NCBI GenBank assembly: GCA_026003195.1
Contig: BPGU01000002.1
Coordinates: 372,001-436,000, forward strand
Origin: Armatimonadota bacterium
GTDB lineage: Bacteria > Armatimonadota > HRBIN16
DNA: 64,000 bases
Direction: 5' to 3'
Under the pieces are notes generated by a model, which made no database searches, was not told the DNA's origin, and saw only the letters and a list, made by a program, of their open reading frames with translations. The position numbers and the translations under genes are program-made. Position 1 is the stretch's first letter. The number at the start of each line of letters is the position of its first letter. Shown piece after piece: positions 1-8,142 of this stretch.

Positions 1-888
1 ACGGCAGTTGCGCTGCTCCTTTTCTGGTGGGTACTGCTTGCCGTCGCGGCAACGCACCCACCGCGTGCACCTCTGTTCCTGACCCCTTTTGATGTGCAGG
101 TTCCTTTTGACCCTGTGCTTTTTCCCTCGCGTGACGGCACACCCCTGTCGGGGTGGTGGATACCCCACCCACGCCCTCGTGGGGTGGCGGTGCTCTGTCA
201 CGGTTACGTGGCGAACCGCTGCGAGGTGCTGGGGGTGGCGATAGAGCTCCATCGCATGGGTTTCAGCTGCTTGCTCTTTGATTTCCGGGCGCATGGTGAA
301 AGCGGAGGACGCTCCACCACCATCGGAATCCGGGAAGTGCAGGATGCTCTGGGTGCGGTGGATTTCGCGGTGCGGTTCGGTTTCCCCGTGCTGCTGTTCG
401 GCTCCTCGATGGGAGGCGCAGTGGCTATTATGGCAGCCGCTCGCGACGCACGAGTGGGCGCGGTCATCGCCGATAGCGCGTATGCCAACCTGTCCGACGC
501 CGCCAACAAGTGGTGGGAAGCGGGGTTCGGCAGGGTGCTGGGCACGCTGTGTCGCCCGGTGAAGTACCTGGCGATGTTGTTTACCCGAACCCGCCTCTCG
601 CAGGCGGAACCGGTGCGCGAAATCGGCAACATCGCGCCGCGCCCCGTGCTGCTGATTCACGGCGACCGCGACCATCTGGTTCCCATCGAGCACGCCTACG
701 CCCTGTATCAGGCGGCAGGTGAACCGCGTACACTGTGGATCGCCAGCGGCAGTGGGCACGTGCAGGCGCGGGTGGACCAGCCGGAGAACTACTATGGACA
801 GATAGCCGCCTTTATCGAGAAATGGCTGGAGGCATCACCCGCCCATGAAACAAACCATATCCGACCTGGCGAGATCACGCCATCATGA
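1..888 (+). CDS. Alpha/beta hydrolase (5'-truncated by window edge)
   Basis: The reading frame is open from base 1, so the start lies upstream of the window. The first visible residues are a hydrophobic Leu/Trp/Val stretch that looks like a signal anchor. The fold is recognisable: an oxyanion-type CHGY turn, the nucleophile elbow GSSMGG (Ser near visible residue 136), the acid in HGDRDHLVP and the His in SGSGH. This is the serine hydrolase superfamily of cytoplasmic-membrane-associated esterases/peptidases (DUF1749/BAAT-like or YqkD-like). The substrate cannot be told. An internal GTG at 94 could serve as a start but would remove the anchor, so I prefer the open frame. The 3' end overlaps the next gene by 44 nt, suggesting co-transcription. 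Confidence 0.8.
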   Translation, partial: TAVALLLFWWVLLAVAATHPPRAPLFLTPFDVQVPFDPVLFPSRDGTPLSGWWIPHPRPRGVAVLCHGYVANRCEVLGVAIELHRMGFSCLLFDFRAHGESGGRSTTIGIREVQDALGAVDFAVRFGFPVLLFGSSMGGAVAIMAAARDARVGAVIADSAYANLSDAANKWWEAGFGRVLGTLCRPVKYLAMLFTRTRLSQAEPVREIGNIAPRPVLLIHGDRDHLVPIEHAYALYQAAGEPRTLWIASGSGHVQARVDQPENYYGQIAAFIEKWLEASPAHETNHIRPGEITPS

Positions 889-2710
889 CCAGTGGCTACA
901 TCATCCCATCGTGGGAGACCCTTCCTGGGACAGCTTCCAGCGCGAACCGGGCAACCCCGTGTACGTCGGCAAACCGCCGTATCTCTGGCCCGTAAACGGT
1001 TTTCTGTTTCGTGACCCGCCCTCAGGCAGATGGTACGCTTATATCAGCCTGTACCCGCGAGGTTACTGGCCACCCGGCGGAACCCTCTGCCTGCGCGAAC
1101 GTGCCGATGGAGGCTGGGAAGAGGTGGGTATTGTTTTGCAAGGCGACGCCCAGAGCTTTGACGGGGATGGCAAACGTCCGGGCGGGACGGTAGATGTCTC
1201 CATCGTCTACGAAGCAGGCAGGTATCACATGGTCTACGGCTGGGCGGACCCCACCAACGAACGGGGAGGCATCGCCTACGCCTGGGCAGAACGCCCCGAG
1301 GGACCGTTTCACCGTGCCCCCACCCCCATTCATGAGGATACCCACCAGAAGCCGCTGCTGGGGCGTTACGTGCGCGTCTATGCTTCGACGCTTCTCCGAA
1401 GACGCAACGACTGGCTGATCCTTCACATGATGAGCACACCCCACAACGCGGGTGGAACGTGGGCGCTGGCATGTATGACCTCCAGACATCCCGACAGGGG
1501 CTATACACCACCCCAGCTTTTGCTCTACCCGCAGAGCGATGTCTTCCACCCACCGCTGGCGGAGTTCTTTCCGGCGTTCGCGCACAGGGGCACCGTGTAC
1601 GCACCGGCAACCTCGGTGGCTCTCAACAGAACGTTCCAGGTACTGTTTCGCGCACCCGTTGAGAAAGCGCACCTGCCGGAGGCATGGCAAATCGTGCAGT
1701 ACGGTTCACTCTGGCATGCCGAAGCGCACCCGTGGGAAGCTCAGGGAATATGGGGACAGACCTTCGCTGGACAGGTTGCCCTCGATGGCACACTGCGTGT
1801 ACTGTTTCCCAGCAAGACAGCCCACGATATCGGCACCATCAGCCTCGCCCGTCGCCGATGGAACCAGCCCTTCCGGGATGGTTTCGTGCTGTCCGCACCG
1901 CGCGGCGCCGCACTGGTGGTACTTCGCAGGCAGTATCACGCCTTTCACCTGTCTGCCTCGGCACGCAGTCGCGGCGCATGGGCGATCTGCTGGCAGTGCA
2001 TGAATCCGCTTGGCTCCAACCATCACCTTGCCGATAGCACCCTGCACCCTCTGACCAGGCGTTCGCGCATCGAGTGGCGGCTCAAGGACGGCGAGTGGCA
2101 GCTGGTGCGTATCGGTTCTGCGGGAGATACCACCGAAATCGCCCGCGGTACGGTGCGACTTGCGCCGAACCAGGATGTTCATTTGCAAGTGCGGCAAGGG
2201 CAGTCCGATGCGGAGCTGAGCATTCACAACCAGCGAGTGTGGGCAGGTAATCTGCCTGCTGAGCCCGGCAGACTGGAGCTGCTTGCCGAACCCGGCACAC
2301 TGCTTGAGGTCACACGCTTTGAGGTTGCCGGAGACTTTCAGCCATCTACCGAGCACTGGCTTGCTACCGAAGCGCTGGCAGGGGCAGCATCGGCGCCGGA
2401 GGAATGGAAGCCGGTACAGGACGAGCGCTTCCGCTTTGGCACCGGCTTCGTCAGCGTGCTCCCCGATGCACGGGCGAAATGGAACTTCTGGGGACGAGGC
2501 TTCCGCCTGTATGCGCCGCGCTCACCACGATACGGTTCGTGCGAAGTGGTGATAGACGGCGAGGTGAAATTGAGGGTGAACCTGCACAGTGAGAGCGAGG
2601 AGCCTTCCTCGGTGGTGCTGGAACGCCAGCTGTCCCCCGGTTACCACGCGGTGGTCATGCGTCCATTGGAAGGAACGATACCCTGCGATGGGATAGAAGT
2701 CACATTTTAG
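845..2710 (+). CDS. Beta-propeller glycoside hydrolase-like protein (GH32/GH43-like fold)
   Basis: This is a 621-residue protein without an obvious signal peptide. The N-terminal ~340 residues show repeated blade-like patterns typical of five-bladed propeller glycosidases: a WPVNGFLF/RDPPSGRWYAY segment, then VDVSIVYEAGRYHMVYGWAD, then a GTVYAPATS segment. The C-terminal half is beta-rich (about residues 370-620) and resembles a GH32-type beta-sandwich module. I cannot assign the catalytic Asp/Glu triad with certainty, so the activity (fructosidase, arabinosidase or similar) is not claimed. The ATG at 845 has a GGAGG about 12 nt upstream inside the preceding hydrolase gene, and the 44-nt overlap implies translational coupling. 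Nothing looks broken. Confidence 0.6.
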   Translation: MKQTISDLARSRHHDQWLHHPIVGDPSWDSFQREPGNPVYVGKPPYLWPVNGFLFRDPPSGRWYAYISLYPRGYWPPGGTLCLRERADGGWEEVGIVLQGDAQSFDGDGKRPGGTVDVSIVYEAGRYHMVYGWADPTNERGGIAYAWAERPEGPFHRAPTPIHEDTHQKPLLGRYVRVYASTLLRRRNDWLILHMMSTPHNAGGTWALACMTSRHPDRGYTPPQLLLYPQSDVFHPPLAEFFPAFAHRGTVYAPATSVALNRTFQVLFRAPVEKAHLPEAWQIVQYGSLWHAEAHPWEAQGIWGQTFAGQVALDGTLRVLFPSKTAHDIGTISLARRRWNQPFRDGFVLSAPRGAALVVLRRQYHAFHLSASARSRGAWAICWQCMNPLGSNHHLADSTLHPLTRRSRIEWRLKDGEWQLVRIGSAGDTTEIARGTVRLAPNQDVHLQVRQGQSDAELSIHNQRVWAGNLPAEPGRLELLAEPGTLLEVTRFEVAGDFQPSTEHWLATEALAGAASAPEEWKPVQDERFRFGTGFVSVLPDARAKWNFWGRGFRLYAPRSPRYGSCEVVIDGEVKLRVNLHSESEEPSSVVLERQLSPGYHAVVMRPLEGTIPCDGIEVTF

Positions 2711-2722
2711 CGAGAAAAAGGG

Positions 2723-2728
2723 TATAAT
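2723..2728 (+). promoter_or_regulatory. -10 box of the M48 protease leader transcript
   Basis: A perfect TATAAT sits 13 bases after the stop codon of the preceding gene and just 5' of the structured leader. No good -35 is visible at 17 bp, so the assignment rests on the -10 and on its position before the riboswitch-like RNA. Confidence 0.5.
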
Positions 2729-2733
2729 ATATT

Positions 2734-2827
2734 GGCGGAGGGGAGTAGCCCCTGCGTAAGCAGGTGCGGGCATCGTCAACACGCCGTAGCGCCGGTGTCC
2801 GCGGTAACAAAGGGCAAGACCTTCACC
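2734..2827 (+). ncRNA. yybP-ykoY-like (Mn2+) riboswitch aptamer
   Basis: The leader of the M48 protease gene carries hallmarks I associate with the yybP-ykoY family: GGGGAGUAG (2740-2748), a GUAA-capped hairpin (CCUGC/GCAGG, 2750-2763), the internal CAUCGUCAACAC segment (2771-2782) and GGCAAGACC (2813-2821). A closing P1 helix can be drawn between GGCGGAGG (2734-2741) and CCUUCACC (2820-2827), with seven of eight positions paired. The 3' strand of P1 is also the 5' strand of a strong terminator hairpin, so the two structures exclude each other. Metal-stabilised P1 would thus allow read-through, the ON-switch logic known for Mn2+ riboswitches. The family assignment is from memory of the consensus, not a covariance-model hit. 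Confidence 0.65.
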
Positions 2828-2854
2828 GTATCTCTAGTGCGGTGAAGGTTTTTT
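2819..2854 (+). terminator. Rho-independent terminator, riboswitch expression platform
   Basis: ACCTTCACCG (2819-2828) and CGGTGAAGGT (2840-2849) form a perfect 10-bp stem with an 11-nt loop, followed by a run of T. It lies between the aptamer and the protease RBS, so it works as a conditional terminator rather than the end of the upstream gene. Confidence 0.85.
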
Positions 2855-2880
2855 GCCAGCTCAGGAGGTGAGGGAGGAAC

Positions 2881-3753
2881 ATGAACACACTGAAAGTGGG
2901 GGTTTTGCTGGTTGCGCTGACCGCCCTGTTCATCTTCGTCGGGGATGTGATTGGCGGTCGCGGCGGGGCGATGATCGCGTTTGCGCTCGCGCTGCTGATG
3001 AACTTCGCCAGCTACTGGTTCAGCGATAAAATCGTGCTGGGTATGTACGGAGCGCGTCCGTTGTCGCCTGCGGACGCCCCCGAGCTGTTCCGTATCACTG
3101 AAAAACTGGCTCAGCGGGCAGGCATCCCGATGCCGCGTCTGTATGTGGTCAACGACCCGCAGCCGAACGCCTTCGCCACCGGACGCAATCCCGCACACGG
3201 GGCGGTGGCGGTGACAACTGGTTTGCTGAACCTGCTCCACTATGACGAGGTGGAGGGTGTCATCGCGCACGAGATAGCGCACATCAAGCACCGCGACACG
3301 CTGACTATGACCGTAGTGGCAACGATAGCAGGCGCGGTGATGCTGCTGGCAGATATGGCACGCTGGGCGATGATTTTCGGGGGGGCACGCAGCGACGACC
3401 GCGAGGGAGGCAACCCGCTGGTGTATCTGTTCATTATGATTGTCGCGCCTATCGCCGCGATGCTCATTCAGCTGGCTATCTCGCGGGCGCGTGAGTATGA
3501 AGCGGATGCGACAGGCGCACGCCTGGCGGGTAGTCCCGATGGTCTGGCAAATGCTCTGTTGAAGCTGGAGCACGCGGCGAGCCGAATCCCGATGATGCAC
3601 GCTTCGCCGTCCACCGCGCACCTGTTCATCGTCAACCCGCTGAAGGGCTTGGGCGGAACGCTAATGAGCCTGTTCATGACCCATCCGCCGATTCAGGAGC
3701 GCGTGCGCCGTCTGCAACAGATGCGCGGCAGCGAGTGGTATCTGGGCGGATAG
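2881..3753 (+). CDS. htpX: HtpX-like membrane zinc metalloprotease (peptidase M48)
   Basis: This 290-residue integral membrane protease is of the length usual for HtpX. Two N-terminal membrane segments (about residues 5-20 and 28-46) precede the catalytic domain. The zinc motif HEIAH is at residues 130-134, followed by further membrane helices (about 143-162 and 180-200) and the third-ligand motif REYEADATGA. HtpX proteins degrade damaged membrane proteins with the active site facing the cytoplasm. The ATG at 2881 follows a strong GGAGGTGAGGGAGG Shine-Dalgarno region. Upstream is a Mn2+ riboswitch-like leader with a terminator, an unusual regulator for this family; Mn2+ riboswitches are best known in front of exporters such as MntP and TerC-like proteins. 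Confidence 0.93.
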   Translation: MNTLKVGVLLVALTALFIFVGDVIGGRGGAMIAFALALLMNFASYWFSDKIVLGMYGARPLSPADAPELFRITEKLAQRAGIPMPRLYVVNDPQPNAFATGRNPAHGAVAVTTGLLNLLHYDEVEGVIAHEIAHIKHRDTLTMTVVATIAGAVMLLADMARWAMIFGGARSDDREGGNPLVYLFIMIVAPIAAMLIQLAISRAREYEADATGARLAGSPDGLANALLKLEHAASRIPMMHASPSTAHLFIVNPLKGLGGTLMSLFMTHPPIQERVRRLQQMRGSEWYLGG

Positions 3754-3780
3754 TCATCGCTCCGGTCATCCGAAGACTGT

Positions 3781-4148
3781 GTCATTCTGAAGAATCTCCA
3801 TGAGCGTTTGCGGCTGAAGCCGCACCCTTTCAGACAAAGCCAGCCTTCGCTGGCTGAATAGGGTTTGCGAGGGAACGGCTTCAGCCGTGAAAGGGGTACA
3901 TTCCGAAATGGAGGGCTCGGCGGGAGCCTCGCCCTCCAAAAGGCATGACCCTACAGCGTGCCTCGCCATGACACGAAAAACGGCTGCGGCGGCGTCACGA
4001 CGGAGAGCGTCACTGGGGAATGGCAGACGTGCTTGCCGTGCAAATAGCGTCGCTTTCGCAGGAATCGCCCTCCTCTTCCTCGAAAAAGCCCTTCGTGGAC
4101 ATACAGACCTTTGCACTTGTTACCACAACATTCTTCGGGGGTATCGCT
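3781..4148. repeat. Non-coding patch of hairpin-forming dispersed repeats
   Basis: This gap between two genes has four perfect or near-perfect hairpins: GCGGCT/AGCCGC (3810-3823), GCCAGC/GCTGGC (3839-3854), ACGGCT/AGCCGT (3875-3888) and GGAGGGC/GCCCTCC (3910-3937). The first and third, with their CCCTTTCA/TGAAAGGG flanks, are inverted copies of each other. Around 3962-3974 the motif CTCGCCATGACACG also occurs at 26560-26572, so at least part is a dispersed element. The frame is open through 4020-4148, but it has no RBS and reads as low-complexity residues, so I treat it as non-coding. Confidence 0.6.
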
Positions 4149-6077
4149 ATGGCCATGACGCATGAAGCGCCGCCGCAACAGCCTGTGCTCACCGTCGATA
4201 CGGTGGTGTACCGACCTCACGTCTCCAGCGACCAGATACTGGAACCTTCCCCCTCGCGCGAAACGCCGGGGGGAGTGTATCTGGTGCTGGTGCATAACCG
4301 TTCTGAACACAGCCTGCGCTTCTCACGCCTGGTGATCGATGACGAAGACGCGGACAAGCTCGCGGGCGGAGAACTATTGCACTGGTGGGATATCGTTCCC
4401 CGAGAGCTACCGCCCAACGGAGTCGCTGCGCTCACCATCAACGGCACCCATCGCCTGTTTGAAGGGGAAAGAACCTGCCGGGCATGGCTGCATACCGAAG
4501 AGGGACACGCACTGCGAATCGTCTTGCGCCCCTTCGTGCAGTCTTTGCGCATCACCTATGCCTACATCGACGGCGCAAGCGGCGGTGTGTTTATCCAGAA
4601 CCGCGATGAGAGCATGGTGTTTCGGCTGGAAAACGTCCTCCTCGGCTCGGAGAGGGTGTCAGTGCAATACCTCCAGCGCACCGTCGGACCGGGTGAAACC
4701 GTCATGGCAAAGGTTATCCTGGAACGGTCGCTGCCCGTCGGCACCATCCTGCCCATCCGCGTGGTCGCTACCGACCGCGCCGGGAAGCGCATCTCTACCG
4801 GCGGGCTGATCCGCGTCACGCCGATGCACTTCCCCATCGGCACGTGGGACGGGCGTATCTGGCAGGATGCCCAGTATCGTGCCCAGCTGATTCAGCGGGG
4901 CTTTGATACCGCCGTGTTCAGCGAATGCGGGGACACAGAGCCTTCTCCCGAGGAAAAACAGGCTTTCGAGCAGATTTGCCCCCAAACGGGGCTGAAGGCG
5001 CTGGTGTACGCCGGCTTCGATCCAGTGAAAGAGGGCTTCCTGAAGCGCCATAAGACCAACCCGCACATCCTCGCCTATATGTTGAGGGACGAGCCGGATT
5101 GGATAGAGCAGCCTGCTGTACCGCTTCTCTGTCTGCAAAAGATTCGGCTCTGGCGACAGCACGAGGTTCCCCAACCTGTCTACATCAATCTGGCACGCAG
5201 TCGGCGGTTCGGCGAGTTTGCGCCGCTGGCGGATATCCCCTCGTATGACGCCTATCGCGTAGGCGCGCCCATGCCAGACGAATCGCCGCACGTGTGGGGC
5301 AACCGGCTGGAGCTGGCGGCGGAATACACCTCCGACCTGCGCCTCAATAGCCTGCCCAAGCCCTTCTGGGTGTGGGCGCAGGGTGTCCACACCTGGGACG
5401 AGCGCGTGTGGGTGAATGACGAACTGGGACGAGCGGTACCCACTCCCGAAGAGGCGAGAGTGCAGCTCTGGTTCCAGCTCGGTCGGGGCGCGAAGGGCGT
5501 GATGTGGTTCCGCACCCTGCCCGAAGACGAGGTGCGCCAGTACTACACGCAGCTGGCACAACAAGCCTCGCCTCCTCTGGGGCAGGCGAAGGTGGAGGAG
5601 CTAGCGGAACAGGTGCTACAGCAGTTCCGCGAAACGCTGGAGGAGATGACACGTCTCAATCGCGTCTTGCAGGCTATCCGCCCCCTCCTGCTGCGGTGTG
5701 ATGTGGGCTATCAGGGACAGGTGCGCTTCGCCACGGAGCCGGATAAACTGGACGTGATGTCGCTCCTGGGCGAGAGGGTGACGCTGGTGTTCGTCACTAA
5801 CTTCGCGTACGAGATGCACCCCAAGGGTTACCGTTTCCGTGAGCAGAAAAACGTGACGGTAGTGGCACGCCTGCCCAACTGGCTCAAGGCGATAGATGTG
5901 TTCTCGGTGACACCCGACGGCGTCCAACCGGTTACCTGGCACCTGGAGAAGGGGCATGTGCGTCTTACCTGGCGCACTCTGGAAGAGCACGTGGCGCTGG
6001 TGGTGGTTGCCTCCGACGGACAGGCACGTCAGCAAATCGTGCAGGCGTTCAGGCAGACGCTTTCCTCGCCCGATTAA
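4149..6077 (+). CDS. Putative TIM-barrel glycoside hydrolase-like protein
   Basis: The protein is 642 residues from the preferred ATG at 4149, which has GGGGG eight bases upstream. An ATG at 4020 in the same frame would add 43 residues derived from a repeat-rich region, so I reject it. The N-terminal ~230 residues look like two beta-sandwich modules. The central part begins PIGTWDGRIW and continues with barrel-like strands: a GFDTAVFSECGD strand, an ILAYMLRDEPD strand with an acidic pair that could be catalytic, a PFWVWAQG strand, and GAKGVMWF. This matches the layout of GH42/DUF4091-like barrels, followed by a small C-terminal beta domain. I cannot name a family. The 3' end overlaps the convergent endonuclease V gene by 29 bp. 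Confidence 0.6.
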   Translation: MAMTHEAPPQQPVLTVDTVVYRPHVSSDQILEPSPSRETPGGVYLVLVHNRSEHSLRFSRLVIDDEDADKLAGGELLHWWDIVPRELPPNGVAALTINGTHRLFEGERTCRAWLHTEEGHALRIVLRPFVQSLRITYAYIDGASGGVFIQNRDESMVFRLENVLLGSERVSVQYLQRTVGPGETVMAKVILERSLPVGTILPIRVVATDRAGKRISTGGLIRVTPMHFPIGTWDGRIWQDAQYRAQLIQRGFDTAVFSECGDTEPSPEEKQAFEQICPQTGLKALVYAGFDPVKEGFLKRHKTNPHILAYMLRDEPDWIEQPAVPLLCLQKIRLWRQHEVPQPVYINLARSRRFGEFAPLADIPSYDAYRVGAPMPDESPHVWGNRLELAAEYTSDLRLNSLPKPFWVWAQGVHTWDERVWVNDELGRAVPTPEEARVQLWFQLGRGAKGVMWFRTLPEDEVRQYYTQLAQQASPPLGQAKVEELAEQVLQQFRETLEEMTRLNRVLQAIRPLLLRCDVGYQGQVRFATEPDKLDVMSLLGERVTLVFVTNFAYEMHPKGYRFREQKNVTVVARLPNWLKAIDVFSVTPDGVQPVTWHLEKGHVRLTWRTLEEHVALVVVASDGQARQQIVQAFRQTLSSPD

Positions 6078-6714
6078 CCAGATCGTGCGCCAGGCGCAAT
6101 GGCTCCGGGATACGGTGTTTGCGCACGCACCGCCGCACGACCTCTATCGCGGACGGCAGGTCTACCCGGTGTCCTACAGAAACGTACACTGGGCGCGCGT
6201 GAGGCTGGGTACACAGCGCGGCACCAATGACCTCCTCGCCGTCGTGAACAGGAAACCAGTCCCGCATCGGCGACATGGTCTCCACCTCGCCACACAGCAG
6301 GCTTTTGGCACAGCCGATGGTGGGCGTATCCACCAGTAATCCGAAGTGGCACGCCATCCCAAACCGGCGGGGATGCGCCCTGCCGTGCGCGTCACAGAGA
6401 ACGACGTCCGGCTTCGTTCGCAACCGTTCCCACGCCTCCAACAGGGGCGGAGACTCGCGGAAGGAGAGCAAACCGGGCACATACGGGAAGCGCACGGACG
6501 TACGCACCATCACCTCATCCACGATCTCCATATCCTCCATGCGCAACACCACAATGCCCGCCCATGCTTCCGAGCCAAACCGCTCAAACGATACGTCCGT
6601 CCCTGCCACCAGATGCAGGGAATCGATATCCAGCGGTTCTTCCCTCACCTGCTCGCGCAGGCGAATCTGAAGTTCCACCGCCTCGGCGACGCTCTGGGGA
6701 AAAGGCAACTCCAT
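6049..6714 (-). CDS. nfi: Endonuclease V (deoxyinosine 3'-endonuclease)
   Basis: This is a 221-residue DNA repair nuclease that cuts the second phosphodiester bond 3' to deoxyinosine, the product of adenine deamination. The family motifs are clear: the GTDVSF strand with catalytic Asp40, the YVPGLLSFRE segment with Glu87, CDAHGRAHPRRFG with Asp108, and the IGCAKSLL loop. These correspond to the Mg2+-binding Asp/Glu/Asp set of the Thermotoga enzyme. The ATG at 6714 has GAGG six bases upstream; a TTG four codons earlier is less likely. It follows the O-antigen-ligase-like gene by 18 bp on the same strand and overlaps the convergent glycosidase-like gene by 29 bp. Deamination rises with temperature, consistent with a thermophile. 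Confidence 0.95.
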   Translation of the reverse strand: MELPFPQSVAEAVELQIRLREQVREEPLDIDSLHLVAGTDVSFERFGSEAWAGIVVLRMEDMEIVDEVMVRTSVRFPYVPGLLSFRESPPLLEAWERLRTKPDVVLCDAHGRAHPRRFGMACHFGLLVDTPTIGCAKSLLCGEVETMSPMRDWFPVHDGEEVIGAALCTQPHARPVYVSVGHRVDLPSAIEVVRRCVRKHRIPEPLRLAHDLVNRARKASA

Positions 6715-6732
6715 GCTCGCCCTCAACAGTCC

Positions 6733-8142
6733 TCACTCCTCTGCAACATGCTCTTTCTGTGTCATCAGTGCCCCCGCACACAACCACAGACACCAGGAAA
6801 CCGGCGGTAAGAAAGTGGAAAAATTCACCACGTTGCCCACCGCGCTCTGCAGAATCATCGTCCATGCGATGACCGCACAAACACGTTGCGTTCCGTTCGG
6901 CATTCCTCTTATCATACGCCAGCCGATGACCAGAATACTCCCCAGTGCATAGAGGTACAGCAAAAGCCCCACCCACCCTGTCTCTACCAGAATATACAGG
7001 TAGTTGTTGTCTGCGCCAGTGGTGTATCCGAACAGGCGCGGGCTGTCCTCACTCCACTTGCCGATACCCAGCGTACCCAATCCCATGCCGAACGGGTGTT
7101 GCCACACCTGCTGGATCGCCTTCTTCCAGAAGGTCATCCGCACGCTCACTGTAGAGGTAGGGGTGAAAGGGTTCAGCACATCCTGCGTCCTCTCGCGCCA
7201 TAGCCCCTCCAGGGGTAACTGCAGGACTATCAAGGCAAAGACTGCCAGAGCAATCGCCAGACGGTTGCGCGTCCAGGCACCGATACACACATACCCCACC
7301 CACAGCATCACCCACGCATACCGCGCCAGCGAGAACACTGCGCCCAGCGAGGTGAGCAGTGCCGCTATCCACCAGTGCAACGTGTTTCTTTCCCCTCGCC
7401 CAGAAGCCATGCCCAGCGCCACCACCGCCCCGAAACTCATCAGCGCACCGAACAGGTAGGGGTCCATCGTGGAGAAGGAGCGCGTATACCCCCCTACCAT
7501 CGTGCCGGAGGGTGCGCCGGGGCGCGAGGCTCCCACCTCCATCAACCAGCGATAAGGAATCCACTGCTGGGCAAGACCGTACACGGCATGTGTCGCCGCC
7601 AGTACACCGATGAACACCAGCAAGGTGCGCAGCTGCTCACCGGCGAAAAGCGTCTTTCCGAAGAAGTAGAAGAGCAGAGGCACCGTGAGCCAGCGCACAT
7701 CCGCTAGCGCCGCGGAAAACGAGTAGATGTTGGGGTTGAACAGGTGCACCACCGTCAGCAGGGCGAAGGCGGTCAGCACTCCTTCGGTAGCGCCCCAGCG
7801 CAGGGGACGCTCCCTGCTTGTCCAGCGGTATACGAGCCACACCACCGTCAGCCACAACACCGCTCCATCCTTCCACACTCTGGCGAGAGGGTGTTGCTCA
7901 TAAACCACCTTCACCAGCACGGGGTGTATGCTGGTATAGGCAAGCAACGCAAGCAGACCTGACGTCGGATAAGCCACAGAGAGGAGAAACCATCCGCCTA
8001 CGCCCAGCACCGCCAGTGCCATAGGGGGCGACCACGCCAGAGCCATGCCCGCTGCTAAACATGCCAGCAAGCTCAGAGCAATCCAAAGTCTCAGACTGAA
8101 ACCCGTGGCTACAGGTGCACGTGATGCAAGTCGCTGTTCCAT
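6733..8142 (-). CDS. O-antigen ligase-like polysaccharide membrane protein (Wzy/WaaL superfamily)
   Basis: This 469-residue protein has about 10-12 predicted membrane helices, starting near residue 20. It carries the large periplasmic loop typical of O-antigen ligase/polymerase (PF04932), including a GMGLGTLG motif after the VSVRMTFWKKAIQQVWQHP segment and a following DNNYLYILVETGWVGLLLYL helix, both characteristic of this superfamily. Such proteins join or polymerise lipid-linked glycans at the outer face of the inner membrane. Whether this one ligates O-antigen, polymerises exopolysaccharide or modifies pilins cannot be told. The ATG at 8142 lies inside the 3' end of the upstream beta-mannosidase gene (34-bp overlap), so the two are likely translationally coupled. 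Confidence 0.85.
   Translation of the reverse strand: MEQRLASRAPVATGFSLRLWIALSLLACLAAGMALAWSPPMALAVLGVGGWFLLSVAYPTSGLLALLAYTSIHPVLVKVVYEQHPLARVWKDGAVLWLTVVWLVYRWTSRERPLRWGATEGVLTAFALLTVVHLFNPNIYSFSAALADVRWLTVPLLFYFFGKTLFAGEQLRTLLVFIGVLAATHAVYGLAQQWIPYRWLMEVGASRPGAPSGTMVGGYTRSFSTMDPYLFGALMSFGAVVALGMASGRGERNTLHWWIAALLTSLGAVFSLARYAWVMLWVGYVCIGAWTRNRLAIALAVFALIVLQLPLEGLWRERTQDVLNPFTPTSTVSVRMTFWKKAIQQVWQHPFGMGLGTLGIGKWSEDSPRLFGYTTGADNNYLYILVETGWVGLLLYLYALGSILVIGWRMIRGMPNGTQRVCAVIAWTMILQSAVGNVVNFSTFLPPVSWCLWLCAGALMTQKEHVAEE

Noticed and set aside
2776-3621. Open frame of 281 codons antisense to the M48 protease gene
   Set aside because: It is a GC-driven shadow. Its product is His/Arg-rich with no recognisable fold, while the forward frame has HEIAH and membrane helices.
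3781-4019. CRISPR array or tRNA in the hairpin-rich gap
   Set aside because: The hairpins differ in sequence and spacing and there are no regular direct repeats with unique spacers. No cloverleaf or TTC-loop signature is present.
4020-4148. N-terminal extension of the TIM-barrel glycosidase-like protein
   Set aside because: The extension comes from a repeat-rich stretch, encodes Ser-rich low-complexity sequence and has no RBS; ATG 4149 is better placed.
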